From an uncultured Lachnospiraceae bacterium (GTDB lineage Bacteria > Bacillota > Clostridia > Lachnospirales > Lachnospiraceae), in the NCBI GenBank assembly GCA_947577185.1, contig CANPUE010000008.1, forward strand, positions 58,060 through 122,059: a stretch of 64,000 bases of DNA, in the 5' to 3' direction. Shown here piece after piece: positions 53,024 to 61,349 of the stretch (position 1 is the stretch's first letter; each line of letters begins with the position of its first letter). The notes beneath the pieces are model-generated. The model had not been told where the DNA came from, did not search any database, and was given only the letters and a program-made list of their open reading frames with translations. The position numbers were made by a program, and so were the translations under genes.

Positions 53024-53775
53024 CTCACACCGCCTCTCTGCCTGTTATCGGCCTCTATCATGGCAAGAAACATTTCTTCCAGATTGTCCGAAGGATAGCC
53101 CCAGGTGAGCGCATTTTCTTTTAGCCGCTCCAGCGTTCCCTCAAACAGCAGATGCCCGTGATTCAGGATTCCGACCGTATCCGCCATCAGCTCGATTTCG
53201 GAGAGCAGATGCGAGGAAACGATCACCGTAGCGCCAAACCGTTCCGGCAAAGACTTGATCAGCGTCCGGATCTCATGGATACCGACCGGATCAAGACCGT
53301 TTGTCGGCTCATCCAGAAGCAGAATCGGCGGCCTGCCGACCAGAGCCTCCGCAAGTCCCAGTCTCTGCTTCATGCCCAGAGAATATTTTTTCACAGGCTT
53401 ATCCCTGTGCTGTGTCAGCTCCACAAGCTCCAGCGCTTCCGTAACAGACTCTTTGGACAGCCCTAAAATCCTGCGGATGATCTCAAGATTTTCCCTGCCG
53501 CTTAAATTGCCATAAAAAGCGGGCGATTCGATCAGTGAACCGACTTCTTTTAAAATTTCCACACGATCTTTCGGATATGTTTTTCCATCAATGACAAATG
53601 AGCCTCCCGTCGGTTTGATCAGTCCTAAGAGCATCTTCATCGTCGTCGATTTTCCCGCGCCGTTCGGCCCCAGAAACCCGTATACCGCACCCTTTGGAAT
53701 ATGAAGACTGATACCGTCCACCGCCCGAAAACCGGAATAGGATTTAGACAGATTCTGCGTTTCGATCATATTCAT
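53020..53775 (-). CDS. ABC transporter ATPase, BcrA/LanF type
   Basis: A 251-residue ATPase: Walker A GPNGAGKST, signature YSLGMKQRLGLAEAL, Walker B ILLLDEPTNGLDP with an H-loop in VSSHLL. Phrases such as GSLIESPAFYGNLSGRENL are characteristic of bacitracin and lantibiotic self-protection ATPases. GGAGG lies 6 bases before the ATG. It forms one operon with the two permeases and is divergent from the response regulator and kinase at 54167-56444, its likely controllers. Confidence 0.92.
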   Translation of the reverse strand: MNMIETQNLSKSYSGFRAVDGISLHIPKGAVYGFLGPNGAGKSTTMKMLLGLIKPTGGSFVIDGKTYPKDRVEILKEVGSLIESPAFYGNLSGRENLEIIRRILGLSKESVTEALELVELTQHRDKPVKKYSLGMKQRLGLAEALVGRPPILLLDEPTNGLDPVGIHEIRTLIKSLPERFGATVIVSSHLLSEIELMADTVGILNHGHLLFEGTLERLKENALTWGYPSDNLEEMFLAMIEADNRQRGGVR

Positions 53776-53907
53776 GTTTTTCCTCCAATCCGAAGCGCTT
53801 CACGCTTCTATACCTGCTGATGGCGGCTTACGCCGTCATCGCACGGAACTGTTCATTCCTTATGCTTCTCAGTCTACAGGACGCTCCTTACGGCAACATT
53901 CTCCCCA

Positions 53908-53925
53908 CCTTACATTTACCTTACA
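53908..53925 (-). promoter_or_regulatory. Candidate response-regulator site upstream of the LanFEG-like operon
   Basis: On the minus strand two TGTAAGG copies (53919-53925 and 53908-53914) are spaced 11 bp. Such heptamer repeats one helical turn apart bind OmpR-family dimers such as LanR. The -10 downstream is not clear. Confidence 0.6.
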
Positions 53926-53959
53926 ATTTCTCTGCTTCGCAGACCCGGCGGGGATCGTG

Positions 53960-53968
53960 TGGTATAAT
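53960..53968 (+). promoter_or_regulatory. Extended -10 promoter of the response regulator/kinase pair
   Basis: TGGTATAAT on the plus strand is followed within two bases by a perfect 10-bp hairpin, so the mRNA would begin with or just before a stem-loop. Confidence 0.6.
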
Positions 53969-54166
53969 AGACGCAAGCCCGGCGGCTTGCGTCATAAGAA
54001 TTGCTTTGCAATTCTTACTGAATGGGCGCAGGGTTACTGCTTTTGAGCAATGATAGCATAGACGCAAGCCCGGCGGCTTGCGTAATTGAATGGGCACAGG
54101 GTTACTGCTTTTTTGCCTATCATATCACAGGCGCATTGCCTGTACAATTGGAAAGAGGGGGCTCTC

Positions 54167-54904
54167 ATGGATTATAATTTTCTGAAAACAAAACGTATTC
54201 TCCTTGTTGATGACGAAGCGGAATTATTGAACATGGTCGTTTCGATTTTAGAAAGTGAGGGTTTTACGCAGATCGCAACGGCAGGCAGTGTCAGGCAGGC
54301 ACTGTCTGCGGCGGAGCGTTTTCGTCCGGAGCTTGCTGTTTTGGACGTGATGCTGCCAGACGGAAATGGATTTGTTCTGATGGAGCAGTTAAAGAGAAAC
54401 GGCGATTTTCCGATTTTGTTTCTGACTGCATGCGGAGAGAATGACGATAAGTTCAGGGGATTCGGCCTCGGTGCTGACGATTATATCGTCAAACCGTTTC
54501 TGCCGAAAGAACTCCTCTTCCGTATCATGGCCATTCTCCGCAGAACTTACAAAAAAGAGGACCCGTTCGTCAGATTGCAGAACTGTACGATCGATCTGTC
54601 CCGCGCAGAAGTCATAAGGAACGGCGTATCCGTCCCGCTGACCGCGAAAGAGCATAATCTGTTATCCGCCCTCTGCCGCAACGCCGGACGGATCGTGACG
54701 ATCGATGCCCTCTGTGAAGCCGCATGGGGCGACAACCCTTTCGGCTACGAAAATTCCCTGATGGCGCATATACGCCGCATACGCGAAAAAATAGAAGCCG
54801 ATCCGTCCCATCCGGTATCTCTGGTCACGGTCAAGGGCCTCGGCTATAAGCTGATCGTTAAAGCTGCCGGCGAAAACGAACGTCGGAATGAATCGTTTGG
54901 GTGA
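54167..54904 (+). CDS. OmpR-family response regulator, LanR-like
   Basis: A 245-residue regulator: receiver (ILLVDDEAEL, phosphoacceptor in LAVLDVMLPDGNG, K in YIVKPFLPKE) and a winged-helix trans_reg_C domain (PLTAKEHNLLSALCRNAGRIVTIDAL, HIRRIREKIE, VTVKGLGYKL). GAGGGGG lies 5 bases before the ATG at 54167; the open frame from 54086 overlaps the repeat unit. It probably binds the TGTAAGG repeats upstream of the divergent ABC operon. Confidence 0.92.
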   Translation: MDYNFLKTKRILLVDDEAELLNMVVSILESEGFTQIATAGSVRQALSAAERFRPELAVLDVMLPDGNGFVLMEQLKRNGDFPILFLTACGENDDKFRGFGLGADDYIVKPFLPKELLFRIMAILRRTYKKEDPFVRLQNCTIDLSRAEVIRNGVSVPLTAKEHNLLSALCRNAGRIVTIDALCEAAWGDNPFGYENSLMAHIRRIREKIEADPSHPVSLVTVKGLGYKLIVKAAGENERRNESFG

Positions 54905-55025
54905 GCCTGCGACACCGGCGTTCCGAAATCGACCGCTCTGAAATCGTTTGTTTACGAAACCAGTTGTTTTGAAATCAGTCGTTTAGAAGTGATCTGAAAA
55001 ATGAAACCACACAAGGAGAATGCCA

Positions 55026-56444
55026 ATGAAAAGCGCCCCGAAACTGATACGCCAATATCTCGCTATCCTGCTCTTTAGCACAATCCTGCTTCCCGTCCTG
55101 AATCTGGCCTTTTTCATGGCGGTCACCTCCCGCCATGTTTCCGATACCGCACCATGGCGCACCGCCAAAGAGGCGGCGCAGAGCCTGCAAAAGAACGCAG
55201 ACGGTTATATCATGCCGGATGAAATCATGGATAAACTGCATACTTATGATGCCTGGGCAGTCTTGATCGACGATGACAACCGAACCGTCGTATGGCAAAC
55301 CCCGAACCTTCCCGCAGAAATCCCGACGGCCTATACCCTGTCCGATATTTCCGGGCTGACCCGCGGCTATATCGCAGACTATCCGACTTTCACAGGCGGA
55401 GCAGAAGACGGCCTGCTGGTAATCGGTTTTCCCAAAGATTCCTTCTGGAAAGATATGTCTCCCACCTGGGATTACAATCTCATAAAAAATGCACCAAAGC
55501 TCGTTCTTACCCTGCTCCTTCTGAATGTAAGTGCAATCTTTCTGCTTTATCTCGCCGCCAACTTCACCGTATTGCGCTCTGTCAAACCGATCACGGACGC
55601 CATAAAGGCCCTGCCCGCCGGGGAGGCCGTCTATCTTCCCGAAAAGGGCCTGCTGTCGGAAGTGGCCGCAGACATCAACCGCACCTCGGAAGTCCTGCAG
55701 TCACAAAACTATCAGCTGCGCAGACGGGAAACCGCGCGTGCCAACTGGATCTCCGGCGTTTCGCATGACATCCGCACACCGCTGTCGATGGTTATGGGCT
55801 ATGCAGGTCAGCTGAAAGAAAGCCCGCGCCTGAATGCCGGTGAACAGCAGAAAGTCTCCGCGATCGTTAAGCAGAGCGAGCGTATCCGCGATCTGATCAA
55901 TGATCTCAATCTGGCCTCCAAACTGGAATATCACATGCAGCCCATCCAGCCTGCCGCCCTCAATCTGGTCGCCATTGCCAGACAAGTCGTCGTAGACTTC
56001 ATAAATGCCGGGCTGGAAGACAAGTACAGTATTTTGTGGGAAACAGAAGAAACACTCACGGCCTGTCCCGTGACTGTTGATAAAAACCTCATCAGACGTG
56101 CGTTAAATAACCTGATCCAAAACAGCATCAACCATAATGAACAGGGCTGTAATATTTTCGTCAGCGTAACAGCTGATCAGGACAATACCTGGCAATCCCC
56201 TCAAAGAAGCGGAACCTGCAGTATAACCGTCTCCGACGACGGCCGCGGCATAACAGACGAACAAATCGACAGGCTCAACCACACCCCGCATTACATGTTC
56301 TGTAACGAAAACACGGCGGAGCAGCGGCACGGACTGGGACTGTTGATTGTGAAACAGATCACCACGGTACACGGCGGATCGACTACGATCAGCCGCCGTG
56401 AGAATGGTGGTTTTTCAGTCAGACTGACACTGCCGTCAGCTTAA
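55026..56444 (+). CDS. Membrane histidine kinase, LanK-like
   Basis: A 472-residue kinase: TM1 at about 12-33, an extracellular sensor of about 120 residues, TM2 at about 160-182, HAMP-like linker, phosphoacceptor in GVSHDIRTPLSMVMGY, and ATPase with NLIQNSINHN, DDGRGI and HGLGLLIVKQI. The ATG at 55026 is chosen because GGAG is 7 bases upstream; the ATG at 55020 would be too close. It lies 121 bases after its regulator; that gap has four GAAATC-type repeats spaced 15-16 bases (54925-54976). Probably senses an antimicrobial peptide. Confidence 0.9.
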   Translation: MKSAPKLIRQYLAILLFSTILLPVLNLAFFMAVTSRHVSDTAPWRTAKEAAQSLQKNADGYIMPDEIMDKLHTYDAWAVLIDDDNRTVVWQTPNLPAEIPTAYTLSDISGLTRGYIADYPTFTGGAEDGLLVIGFPKDSFWKDMSPTWDYNLIKNAPKLVLTLLLLNVSAIFLLYLAANFTVLRSVKPITDAIKALPAGEAVYLPEKGLLSEVAADINRTSEVLQSQNYQLRRRETARANWISGVSHDIRTPLSMVMGYAGQLKESPRLNAGEQQKVSAIVKQSERIRDLINDLNLASKLEYHMQPIQPAALNLVAIARQVVVDFINAGLEDKYSILWETEETLTACPVTVDKNLIRRALNNLIQNSINHNEQGCNIFVSVTADQDNTWQSPQRSGTCSITVSDDGRGITDEQIDRLNHTPHYMFCNENTAEQRHGLGLLIVKQITTVHGGSTTISRRENGGFSVRLTLPSA

Positions 56445-56445
56445 A

Positions 56446-56483
56446 GTTTTCAAGCCCTGCTGCACACAGCGGGGCTTGAAAAC
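56446..56483. terminator. Long hairpin between convergent kinase and cupin genes
   Basis: A 17-bp stem with one G-U pair and a CACA loop sits right after the kinase stop and before the cupin stop. Arms begin GTTTTCAAGCCC and end GGGCTTGAAAAC, so both strands have a short T-run at the base. Likely a bidirectional terminator. Confidence 0.85.
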
Positions 56484-56488
56484 CTGTG

Positions 56489-56854
56489 TTATTCTTTTTC
56501 ATCGTGGAGAAGCGCATCTTCCTTTGTATAGCATCCCAGCGAATTTTCCTTTACCTGAATGCAGATAAAACTGACCGCTTCATCATCCGCCGCAAAGAAC
56601 TGACGCTGTCCTGCCGGTGCAATGCGGATCCAGTCGCCCGCCGCAAGTTCAATGGTCTCTCCGTCCACTACCGCTTTTCCTTTTCCCGACAGAATCGCAT
56701 AAATTTCCTCGTTATTCTTATGCGAGTGGATAAAAGGCACACCCGTCCCTGCCGGAAGATTATTGATACTGATTTCTGCTCCTGTCAGTGACAGCAGATC
56801 ATGTAACTCTGTCCTTGCATCCTTTGCCACACTTACCTTACTGAAATTTCCCAT
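56489..56854 (-). CDS. Single-domain cupin protein
   Basis: A 121-residue cupin: motif 1 is PFIHSHKNNEEIYAILSGKG and motif 2 is LAAGDWIRIAPAGQRQF, giving His/His/Glu metal ligands plus a change at the motif 2 His (QRQF). The reaction is unknown; stand-alone cupins of this size include isomerases, dioxygenases and sensors. GGGAGG is 8 bases before the ATG. The promoter is flanked by two operator dyads, and an Rrf2 regulator gene is immediately upstream. Confidence 0.85.
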   Translation of the reverse strand: MGNFSKVSVAKDARTELHDLLSLTGAEISINNLPAGTGVPFIHSHKNNEEIYAILSGKGKAVVDGETIELAAGDWIRIAPAGQRQFFAADDEAVSFICIQVKENSLGCYTKEDALLHDEKE

Positions 56855-56881
56855 GTCCTCTACCTCCCGATCATCTTTTAT

Positions 56882-56942
56882 TGTAATGATTTATGTTACA
56901 ACATGATTGTATCAGGACTTTTCTGTAATGTCAATAGTTACA
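56882..56942 (-). promoter_or_regulatory. Cupin promoter flanked by two TGTAA-N9-TTACA dyads
   Basis: On the minus strand TTGACA (56929-56934) and TACAAT (56906-56911) are 17 bp apart. Dyads with the same TGTAA-N9-TTACA form lie at 56924-56942 (over the -35 and the Rrf2 stop codon) and 56882-56900 (just past the start point). Binding at both would block transcription. Confidence 0.8.
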
Positions 56943-57366
56943 ACACCTTTTTAATATCTTTCTGAACATCCTCAAGGGTAATGGAGGAAAGTTCTTTTTC
57001 CATTGCACACTGTACTCTGTGCAGCCTGTCATCCATTACCAGATGAATATTCCGCCCCACCGGACACTCTTTATTGGGGTTCTCATGAAAATGGAACAGC
57101 TCACCGTTTTCTATACACTCTACCGCACGATAAATATCAAGGAAACTGATCTGATCAAGCGGTCTGGCAATGGCTGCGCCTCCCGATCCTCTTGTGATCT
57201 CCACAAGCCCGGCAGCTTTTAACTGTCCAAGTATCCTGCGGATAATAACCGGATTGACATTTGTACTCCCGGCAAGGAAATCACTTGTTACTTTGTACTC
57301 ATCTTTGAATGTATCAATACAGGCAATGATGTGCACGGCCAATGTAAATCTGCTGGAAATCTGCAT
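56938..57366 (-). CDS. Rrf2-family transcriptional regulator
   Basis: A 142-residue winged-helix regulator: MQISSRFTLAVHIIACI, then recognition region NPVIIRRILGQLKAAGLVEITRGSGGAAIA, and a C-terminal dimerisation helix. Only one Cys (in NKECPVG) is present in the loop that holds the Fe-S ligands of IscR or NsrR, so it resembles YwnA/CymR-like members without a cluster. GGAGG precedes the ATG by 9 bases. It probably represses the downstream cupin gene through the dyads there. Confidence 0.9.
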   Translation of the reverse strand: MQISSRFTLAVHIIACIDTFKDEYKVTSDFLAGSTNVNPVIIRRILGQLKAAGLVEITRGSGGAAIARPLDQISFLDIYRAVECIENGELFHFHENPNKECPVGRNIHLVMDDRLHRVQCAMEKELSSITLEDVQKDIKKVL

Positions 57367-57390
57367 GAGACATTTCCTCCTTTTAGCAGA

Positions 57391-57419
57391 ATTATAACAT
57401 CTCTCTGTCGTAAAATCAA
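57391..57419 (-). promoter_or_regulatory. Promoter of the Rrf2 gene
   Basis: On the minus strand TTGATT (57414-57419) and perfect TATAAT (57391-57396) are 17 bp apart, 25 bases before the start. Confidence 0.75.
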
Positions 57420-57572
57420 CGTTTTCACAAATATATTATATAATTTGCAATATTACCTGCCTGTTCCGGCCGTTTTCATACCTGTTTTTTGTCCGCAGTC
57501 CTCCACTTTAGAAAAAGATTAGAACTTTTGCCGCTATAATCAGAAACAAAAAAATAAGTGAGGAAGCAAAAG

Positions 57573-58163
57573 ATGAAAAGAATGAAAAAGAACACGCAGA
57601 AAAGTACACAGCATAATATCAGAAAAACTGCGGCAGTGTCCGCAGTCCTCTTAGCTCTGTTTATAAGCACAGTCACAGGCTGCGGAAGGGCGCCGTCCCC
57701 TGCACCGGAGGATACGCCGGCAGCCGATGCCGTCATCGATCGGACTGACGCAGATCCTGTTCCTGACACGGACACAGACGTAAACGAAGATTCCGTTTCC
57801 CCGTCTCCGGACACCAAAAACAACATTACGCTCAGGCATACGCCGGACAGCATTATCATCGGCGGAAAAGTAAAGAGCATCGCACAGGAAAGCTTTGTCA
57901 TCAGCCGCGTGCAGACGGAAGAATCGCCAAACGACGGTTCTGACGTTATCACACTGGAAACAGGCGGCTCCGATGAAGAACTTGTGACAATCTGCTGTAC
58001 GGAAAACACCGTCTTTTGTCACTGGACCATAAACGGCGGAGAGATCGAAATGAATGACGCTGTTTTTTCAGATATCCGGACAGGCAGCGTACTGGAAGCG
58101 GAAGGGAAATTTGACGGAGAAACTTTTATTGCAGATACAGTCATCATAGAAGTTTATGAATAG
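57573..58163 (+). CDS. Small lipoprotein of unknown function
   Basis: A 196-residue lipoprotein (if started at 57573, GAGG 9 bases upstream): basic start, hydrophobic core, lipobox VTGCG. An acidic Pro/Asp/Thr linker follows to about residue 75, then a small beta-rich domain (SIIIGGKVKSIAQESFVI, GSVLEAEGKFDGETFIADTVII) that resembles the OB-like DUF5666 fold. A TATAAT at 57535-57540 is the likely -10. Its last 20 bases overlap the end of the convergent kinase gene. It may be a target or accessory of that two-component system; this is inference. Confidence 0.75.
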   Translation: MKRMKKNTQKSTQHNIRKTAAVSAVLLALFISTVTGCGRAPSPAPEDTPAADAVIDRTDADPVPDTDTDVNEDSVSPSPDTKNNITLRHTPDSIIIGGKVKSIAQESFVISRVQTEESPNDGSDVITLETGGSDEELVTICCTENTVFCHWTINGGEIEMNDAVFSDIRTGSVLEAEGKFDGETFIADTVIIEVYE

Positions 58164-59301
58164 GCAGCCACAGGACGGCCTCCAGGCCGTCGCTGTGGTT
58201 TTGCAGAATCAGTCCGCCCTGCATCTTCTCCATGATATAGCTTACAATATAGAGTCCAAGCCCGGACCCCGGCCTGCCGTCCGCATTTTTGCCCCGATAG
58301 AACTTCCGGGTGACAAAGGGCATATCCTCCGGCATGATTCCGCTTCCATAGTCCCGTATGTGAATCTCATACCGGTCCTTTTGGCAGAACGCCTGAACGT
58401 CCACCCTGCTTCCCGGCGCGTATTTGCCGGCATTTTCCAGAAGATTGGAGATCACCTGTTCCATGCGCCTTCTGTCAGCGCAGACTTCCGCGTCCGGAAC
58501 AGGCCGGCATAATACGATGCGGGTATTCTCCAGATCGCGCACAGTATCCTCTAAAACCGCCCGCATACGGATCCTCTGCTCCCTGATCTCCAGCCGTTCC
58601 AGCTCTGACAGGGAATGCAGCACGAGATCGTTCACGAGTCCGGAGACCTCGTCGCATTTTTTCATAATGACTTTCAGATAGCGTTCCCGCATCTCATAAT
58701 CCGCATCCAGACTGGCCTCCAGACCTTCCGCATAAGCGCGGATCGACGCGACGGGAGTCTTAATATCGTGAGAGAGCGTCGCAATGATCGTCTTATTCTC
58801 CCTGACCGCCAGCGCTTCATTTTTTCTTGCCGCAAGGATCTCTTTGCGCATATGGTCAAAAGCCCAGGTAAACGCACCGAAAAAATTGCTCCGTTCATAT
58901 CCAAGAGAGATTTCGAGATTTCCGCCTGCAATCTGTTCCGCATAAGTTTCCAGCTTATAAAAAGGGCGCAGGATCCAAATGTAAAGGCAGACAAAGCCTG
59001 CAAGCAGGCAGACTGCGGTAAAGCAGACGAAAAAAACGAACATACGCCGCATCATAGCGCCCTGTTGATCTGCCGTGCCGTCATGCAGGCTGTTTTTGAG
59101 TCTTCCGATCTCTTCCTGCGCCGGATTACGGCCCTCATTGTCCGTCGTAAGCTGCTCTATCTCATTTAACAGCACCAGTCTGTTTTCCGCACCGGAATCC
59201 ATACCCGCTATCTTATTCTCCACCCGAATCCATGCGCACAATGCTGCCGCCAGAAATAAGATGAATAAAGCGAGCGCGAATTTCAAGAGTTGTCTTTTCA
59301 T
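58144..59301 (-). CDS. Membrane histidine kinase
   Basis: A 385-residue kinase: TM1 at about 6-26, a short extracellular loop, TM2 at about 88-110, HAMP, phosphoacceptor in TLSHDIKTPVASIRAYAEG, ATPase with NLLENAGKYA, DYGSGI and GSGLGLYIVSYIMEKMQGG. The ATG at 59301 has GAAGG 7 bases upstream; the open frame to 59349 overlaps the regulator gene. It lies 25 bases after its response regulator, and its 3' end overlaps the convergent lipoprotein gene by 20 bases. Confidence 0.9.
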   Translation of the reverse strand: MKRQLLKFALALFILFLAAALCAWIRVENKIAGMDSGAENRLVLLNEIEQLTTDNEGRNPAQEEIGRLKNSLHDGTADQQGAMMRRMFVFFVCFTAVCLLAGFVCLYIWILRPFYKLETYAEQIAGGNLEISLGYERSNFFGAFTWAFDHMRKEILAARKNEALAVRENKTIIATLSHDIKTPVASIRAYAEGLEASLDADYEMRERYLKVIMKKCDEVSGLVNDLVLHSLSELERLEIREQRIRMRAVLEDTVRDLENTRIVLCRPVPDAEVCADRRRMEQVISNLLENAGKYAPGSRVDVQAFCQKDRYEIHIRDYGSGIMPEDMPFVTRKFYRGKNADGRPGSGLGLYIVSYIMEKMQGGLILQNHSDGLEAVLWLPIHKLL

Positions 59302-59326
59302 GGAAAAACCTTCTTTCCGACTATCT

Positions 59327-60025
59327 TTATGTCGCTGACTGCTCCACACCCTCTAATTGATACCCGACGCCCCACACCGTCCTGATAAAACGGGGATTGG
59401 CCGGATCCTCCTCCAGTTTTTCCCGCAGCCACCTGATGTGTACCGCCACGGTTGCCGTCTCCGCCTCTGAAAAAGCGCCCCACACCTCATGAAGCAGTTT
59501 TTCTTTGGAGAGCGCCTGATTGGGATGGGCGCACAGATACGCCAGCAGATCAAATTCCCGCAGCGCCAGCTTTACCTCCGCGCCTGCGCGCTCCACCGTC
59601 CGCAGGGACGTATCAACCTTCACCGCGCCAAACGTATAGACCCTTCTTTCTTCCTCCGCTCCATATGTCCTGCGGATCAGAGCATTCACTCTCGCAAGCA
59701 GTTCCCGCAGAGAATACGGCTTTGCCAGATAATCGTCCCCGCCCATATCGAGTCCTTTGATCTTATCATCCTCTCCGGTTCTGGCGCTGGCAAAAATAAC
59801 CGGCACCCTGGAAACCTTACGCAGTTCCCTGCACACAGTAAATCCGGTGCCGTCCGGCAGATTGATATCCATCAAAAGCAGTTGGAACTGCTCATGCGTC
59901 AGACATTCAAATGCCTCCTCACAACCCGCGGCAGTCTTCACCTCATATCCGTAACTGCCCAACATGTCTGCGGTGACTGCCGCGAGGTCTTTATCGTCTT
60001 CAATGATAAGAATCTTCTTTTTCAT
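59327..60025 (-). CDS. OmpR-family response regulator
   Basis: A 232-residue regulator: receiver with EDDKDL acids, phosphoacceptor in LLLMDINLPDGTG, K in YLAKPYSLREL, and a trans_reg_C winged helix (LALREFDLLAYLCAHPNQALSKEKLLHEVWG, HIRWLREKLE, TVWGVGYQL). It is 38 bases after the MFS gene and 25 bases before the kinase gene, so pump and two-component system are likely co-transcribed. Confidence 0.93.
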   Translation of the reverse strand: MKKKILIIEDDKDLAAVTADMLGSYGYEVKTAAGCEEAFECLTHEQFQLLLMDINLPDGTGFTVCRELRKVSRVPVIFASARTGEDDKIKGLDMGGDDYLAKPYSLRELLARVNALIRRTYGAEEERRVYTFGAVKVDTSLRTVERAGAEVKLALREFDLLAYLCAHPNQALSKEKLLHEVWGAFSEAETATVAVHIRWLREKLEEDPANPRFIRTVWGVGYQLEGVEQSAT

Positions 60026-60063
60026 CCCGGCGCATCCCTCATTTCTTCATTTTTCTGTGCGGA

Positions 60064-61230
60064 TCAAAGCCGCCTGGACAGTTTCCCATACACTATATGA
60101 AAAACTAACAGTCCTGCGCCTGCCATCCATACCACATCCTGCAGGCCCGCCATATCCCCGGCCCAGCCGATTAACGGGAACAGCACGATCATCACCACCG
60201 AAAAAAACATACTGCTGACCGAAATGATCGTCGCCCGCTGGCCGGAAGGGATACGACTATTGAGTTCTTCCGACTGCAGCGGATAGAGCATCGCATTGAA
60301 AAAGCTGCTCAAACCAAACCCGGCAAATGACACTGCCGCAGTCCGGCCGGCTGTTGCAATCATCCCGGCCGCGATCATGATGCCGCCCAGATAACAGGCT
60401 CTTTTCCCCATAAGTCTGCAGAGCCTTTCACTAAAAAGCGCTCCCAGGCAGGAGCATACTCCCATTCCGAGCAGAATCAGGCTGATCGCCGCCCTGCCAA
60501 ATCCCCGTTCATAATAAAACTGCTGACTGTAAAAAAAGAGGCTGGTGTAAAACGCAAACAGCACCGAATAATAAAATAATATATGCAGAACTTCCCGGTT
60601 TCCTTTCAGAATCCGGTATGTCACGACAAAGTGTTCCCTGACGCTGATCTTTTGCTCTTTTTCCTGCGTCCGCTCCGGCTCCTTCATGAAGCAGCACACC
60701 AATACAGAGAGTATTTCCACAAAGGCCGCCGCCAGATAACAGAACACGTACGAATACTCTGACAGGAGCCCGCCGATAAATACGGAAATCCCCTGAGACA
60801 CTTCCACGACAAAATTCAGCCTGCCATTGGTTTTAAAATATTTTTTCTCTTCCCCCAGCGCCAGGAATGTGTCATATAAAAGCGCTTCCTCTGAGCCGGA
60901 CAGCAAATTATAATTCCATGCGGCAAAGACAAAGCCGATACCAAACTGCCAGAAATGATCCGAAAACAACATGAACATCGATGAAATGACACCGCAGATC
61001 CGCCCTGCGATCATAACGTTTTTCCTGCCAAGCAGATCCGCCAACGCACCGGAGGGAATCTCACTGAGCAGACTCGTTGCATGAAAGATCCCTTCTATCA
61101 CGCCAATCTGCCAAAGACTCAATCCCTGATAGCCCAGATATAGCACCCAGATCGCATCACAGAGATTGAAGTTGGATAAAAAACGGAATAAATAATCCAG
61201 ATAGATATTTTTCTTTAAATTCTTATTCAT
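60064..61230 (-). CDS. Major facilitator superfamily transporter
   Basis: A 388-residue, 12-helix MFS protein. The loop 2-3 motif reads GALADLLGRKNVMIAG, the A-motif of drug/proton antiporters. The ATG at 61230 has AAAGGAG 8 bases upstream; the frame upstream to 61341 is the leader region with a terminator hairpin. The substrate is unknown; the leader arrangement fits an inducible antibiotic pump. Confidence 0.85.
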   Translation of the reverse strand: MNKNLKKNIYLDYLFRFLSNFNLCDAIWVLYLGYQGLSLWQIGVIEGIFHATSLLSEIPSGALADLLGRKNVMIAGRICGVISSMFMLFSDHFWQFGIGFVFAAWNYNLLSGSEEALLYDTFLALGEEKKYFKTNGRLNFVVEVSQGISVFIGGLLSEYSYVFCYLAAAFVEILSVLVCCFMKEPERTQEKEQKISVREHFVVTYRILKGNREVLHILFYYSVLFAFYTSLFFYSQQFYYERGFGRAAISLILLGMGVCSCLGALFSERLCRLMGKRACYLGGIMIAAGMIATAGRTAAVSFAGFGLSSFFNAMLYPLQSEELNSRIPSGQRATIISVSSMFFSVVMIVLFPLIGWAGDMAGLQDVVWMAGAGLLVFHIVYGKLSRRL

Positions 61231-61288
61231 TGCAGTAACTCCTTTTCCATGTAAACATCGTAAGTTTCCTCTGCACGGGTCTGTGCAT

Positions 61289-61317
61289 AAAAAAAGGAAC
61301 ATATTTCCATATGTCCC
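61289..61317 (-). terminator. Attenuator-like terminator in the MFS leader
   Basis: Arms at 61309-61317 and 61296-61304 (GGGACATAT with ATATGTTCC; one G-U) with a 4-nt loop are followed on the minus strand by seven T. It lies between the leader promoter and the MFS start. Just upstream, 61366-61376 and 61321-61331 can form another 11-bp stem. Confidence 0.7.
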
Positions 61318-61349
61318 ACCGGAATTACTGCATGATAACAATGACCCTT

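Larger units (their letters stand above)
53792..54112. repeat. Cluster of five hairpins and a duplicated unit between divergent operons
   Basis: Hairpins: GAAGCG/CGCTTC (53792-53808); GATGGCGGC/GCCGTCATC (53819-53840); GACGCAAGCC/GGCTTGCGTC (53970-53993); AAGAATTGC/GCAATTCTT (53996-54016); and a second GACGCAAGCC copy (54061-54084). A 26-bp sequence starting TGAATGGGC occurs at 54019-54044 and again at 54087-54112 with one mismatch, each time after a GACGCAAGCC hairpin. So the unit hairpin plus 26-mer is duplicated. There is no gene in 53776-54166. Confidence 0.75.

Noticed and set aside
57476..58009. Minus-strand 177-residue Ser/Val-rich frame
   Set aside because: Antisense to the small lipoprotein, whose signal peptide and lipobox are clear.
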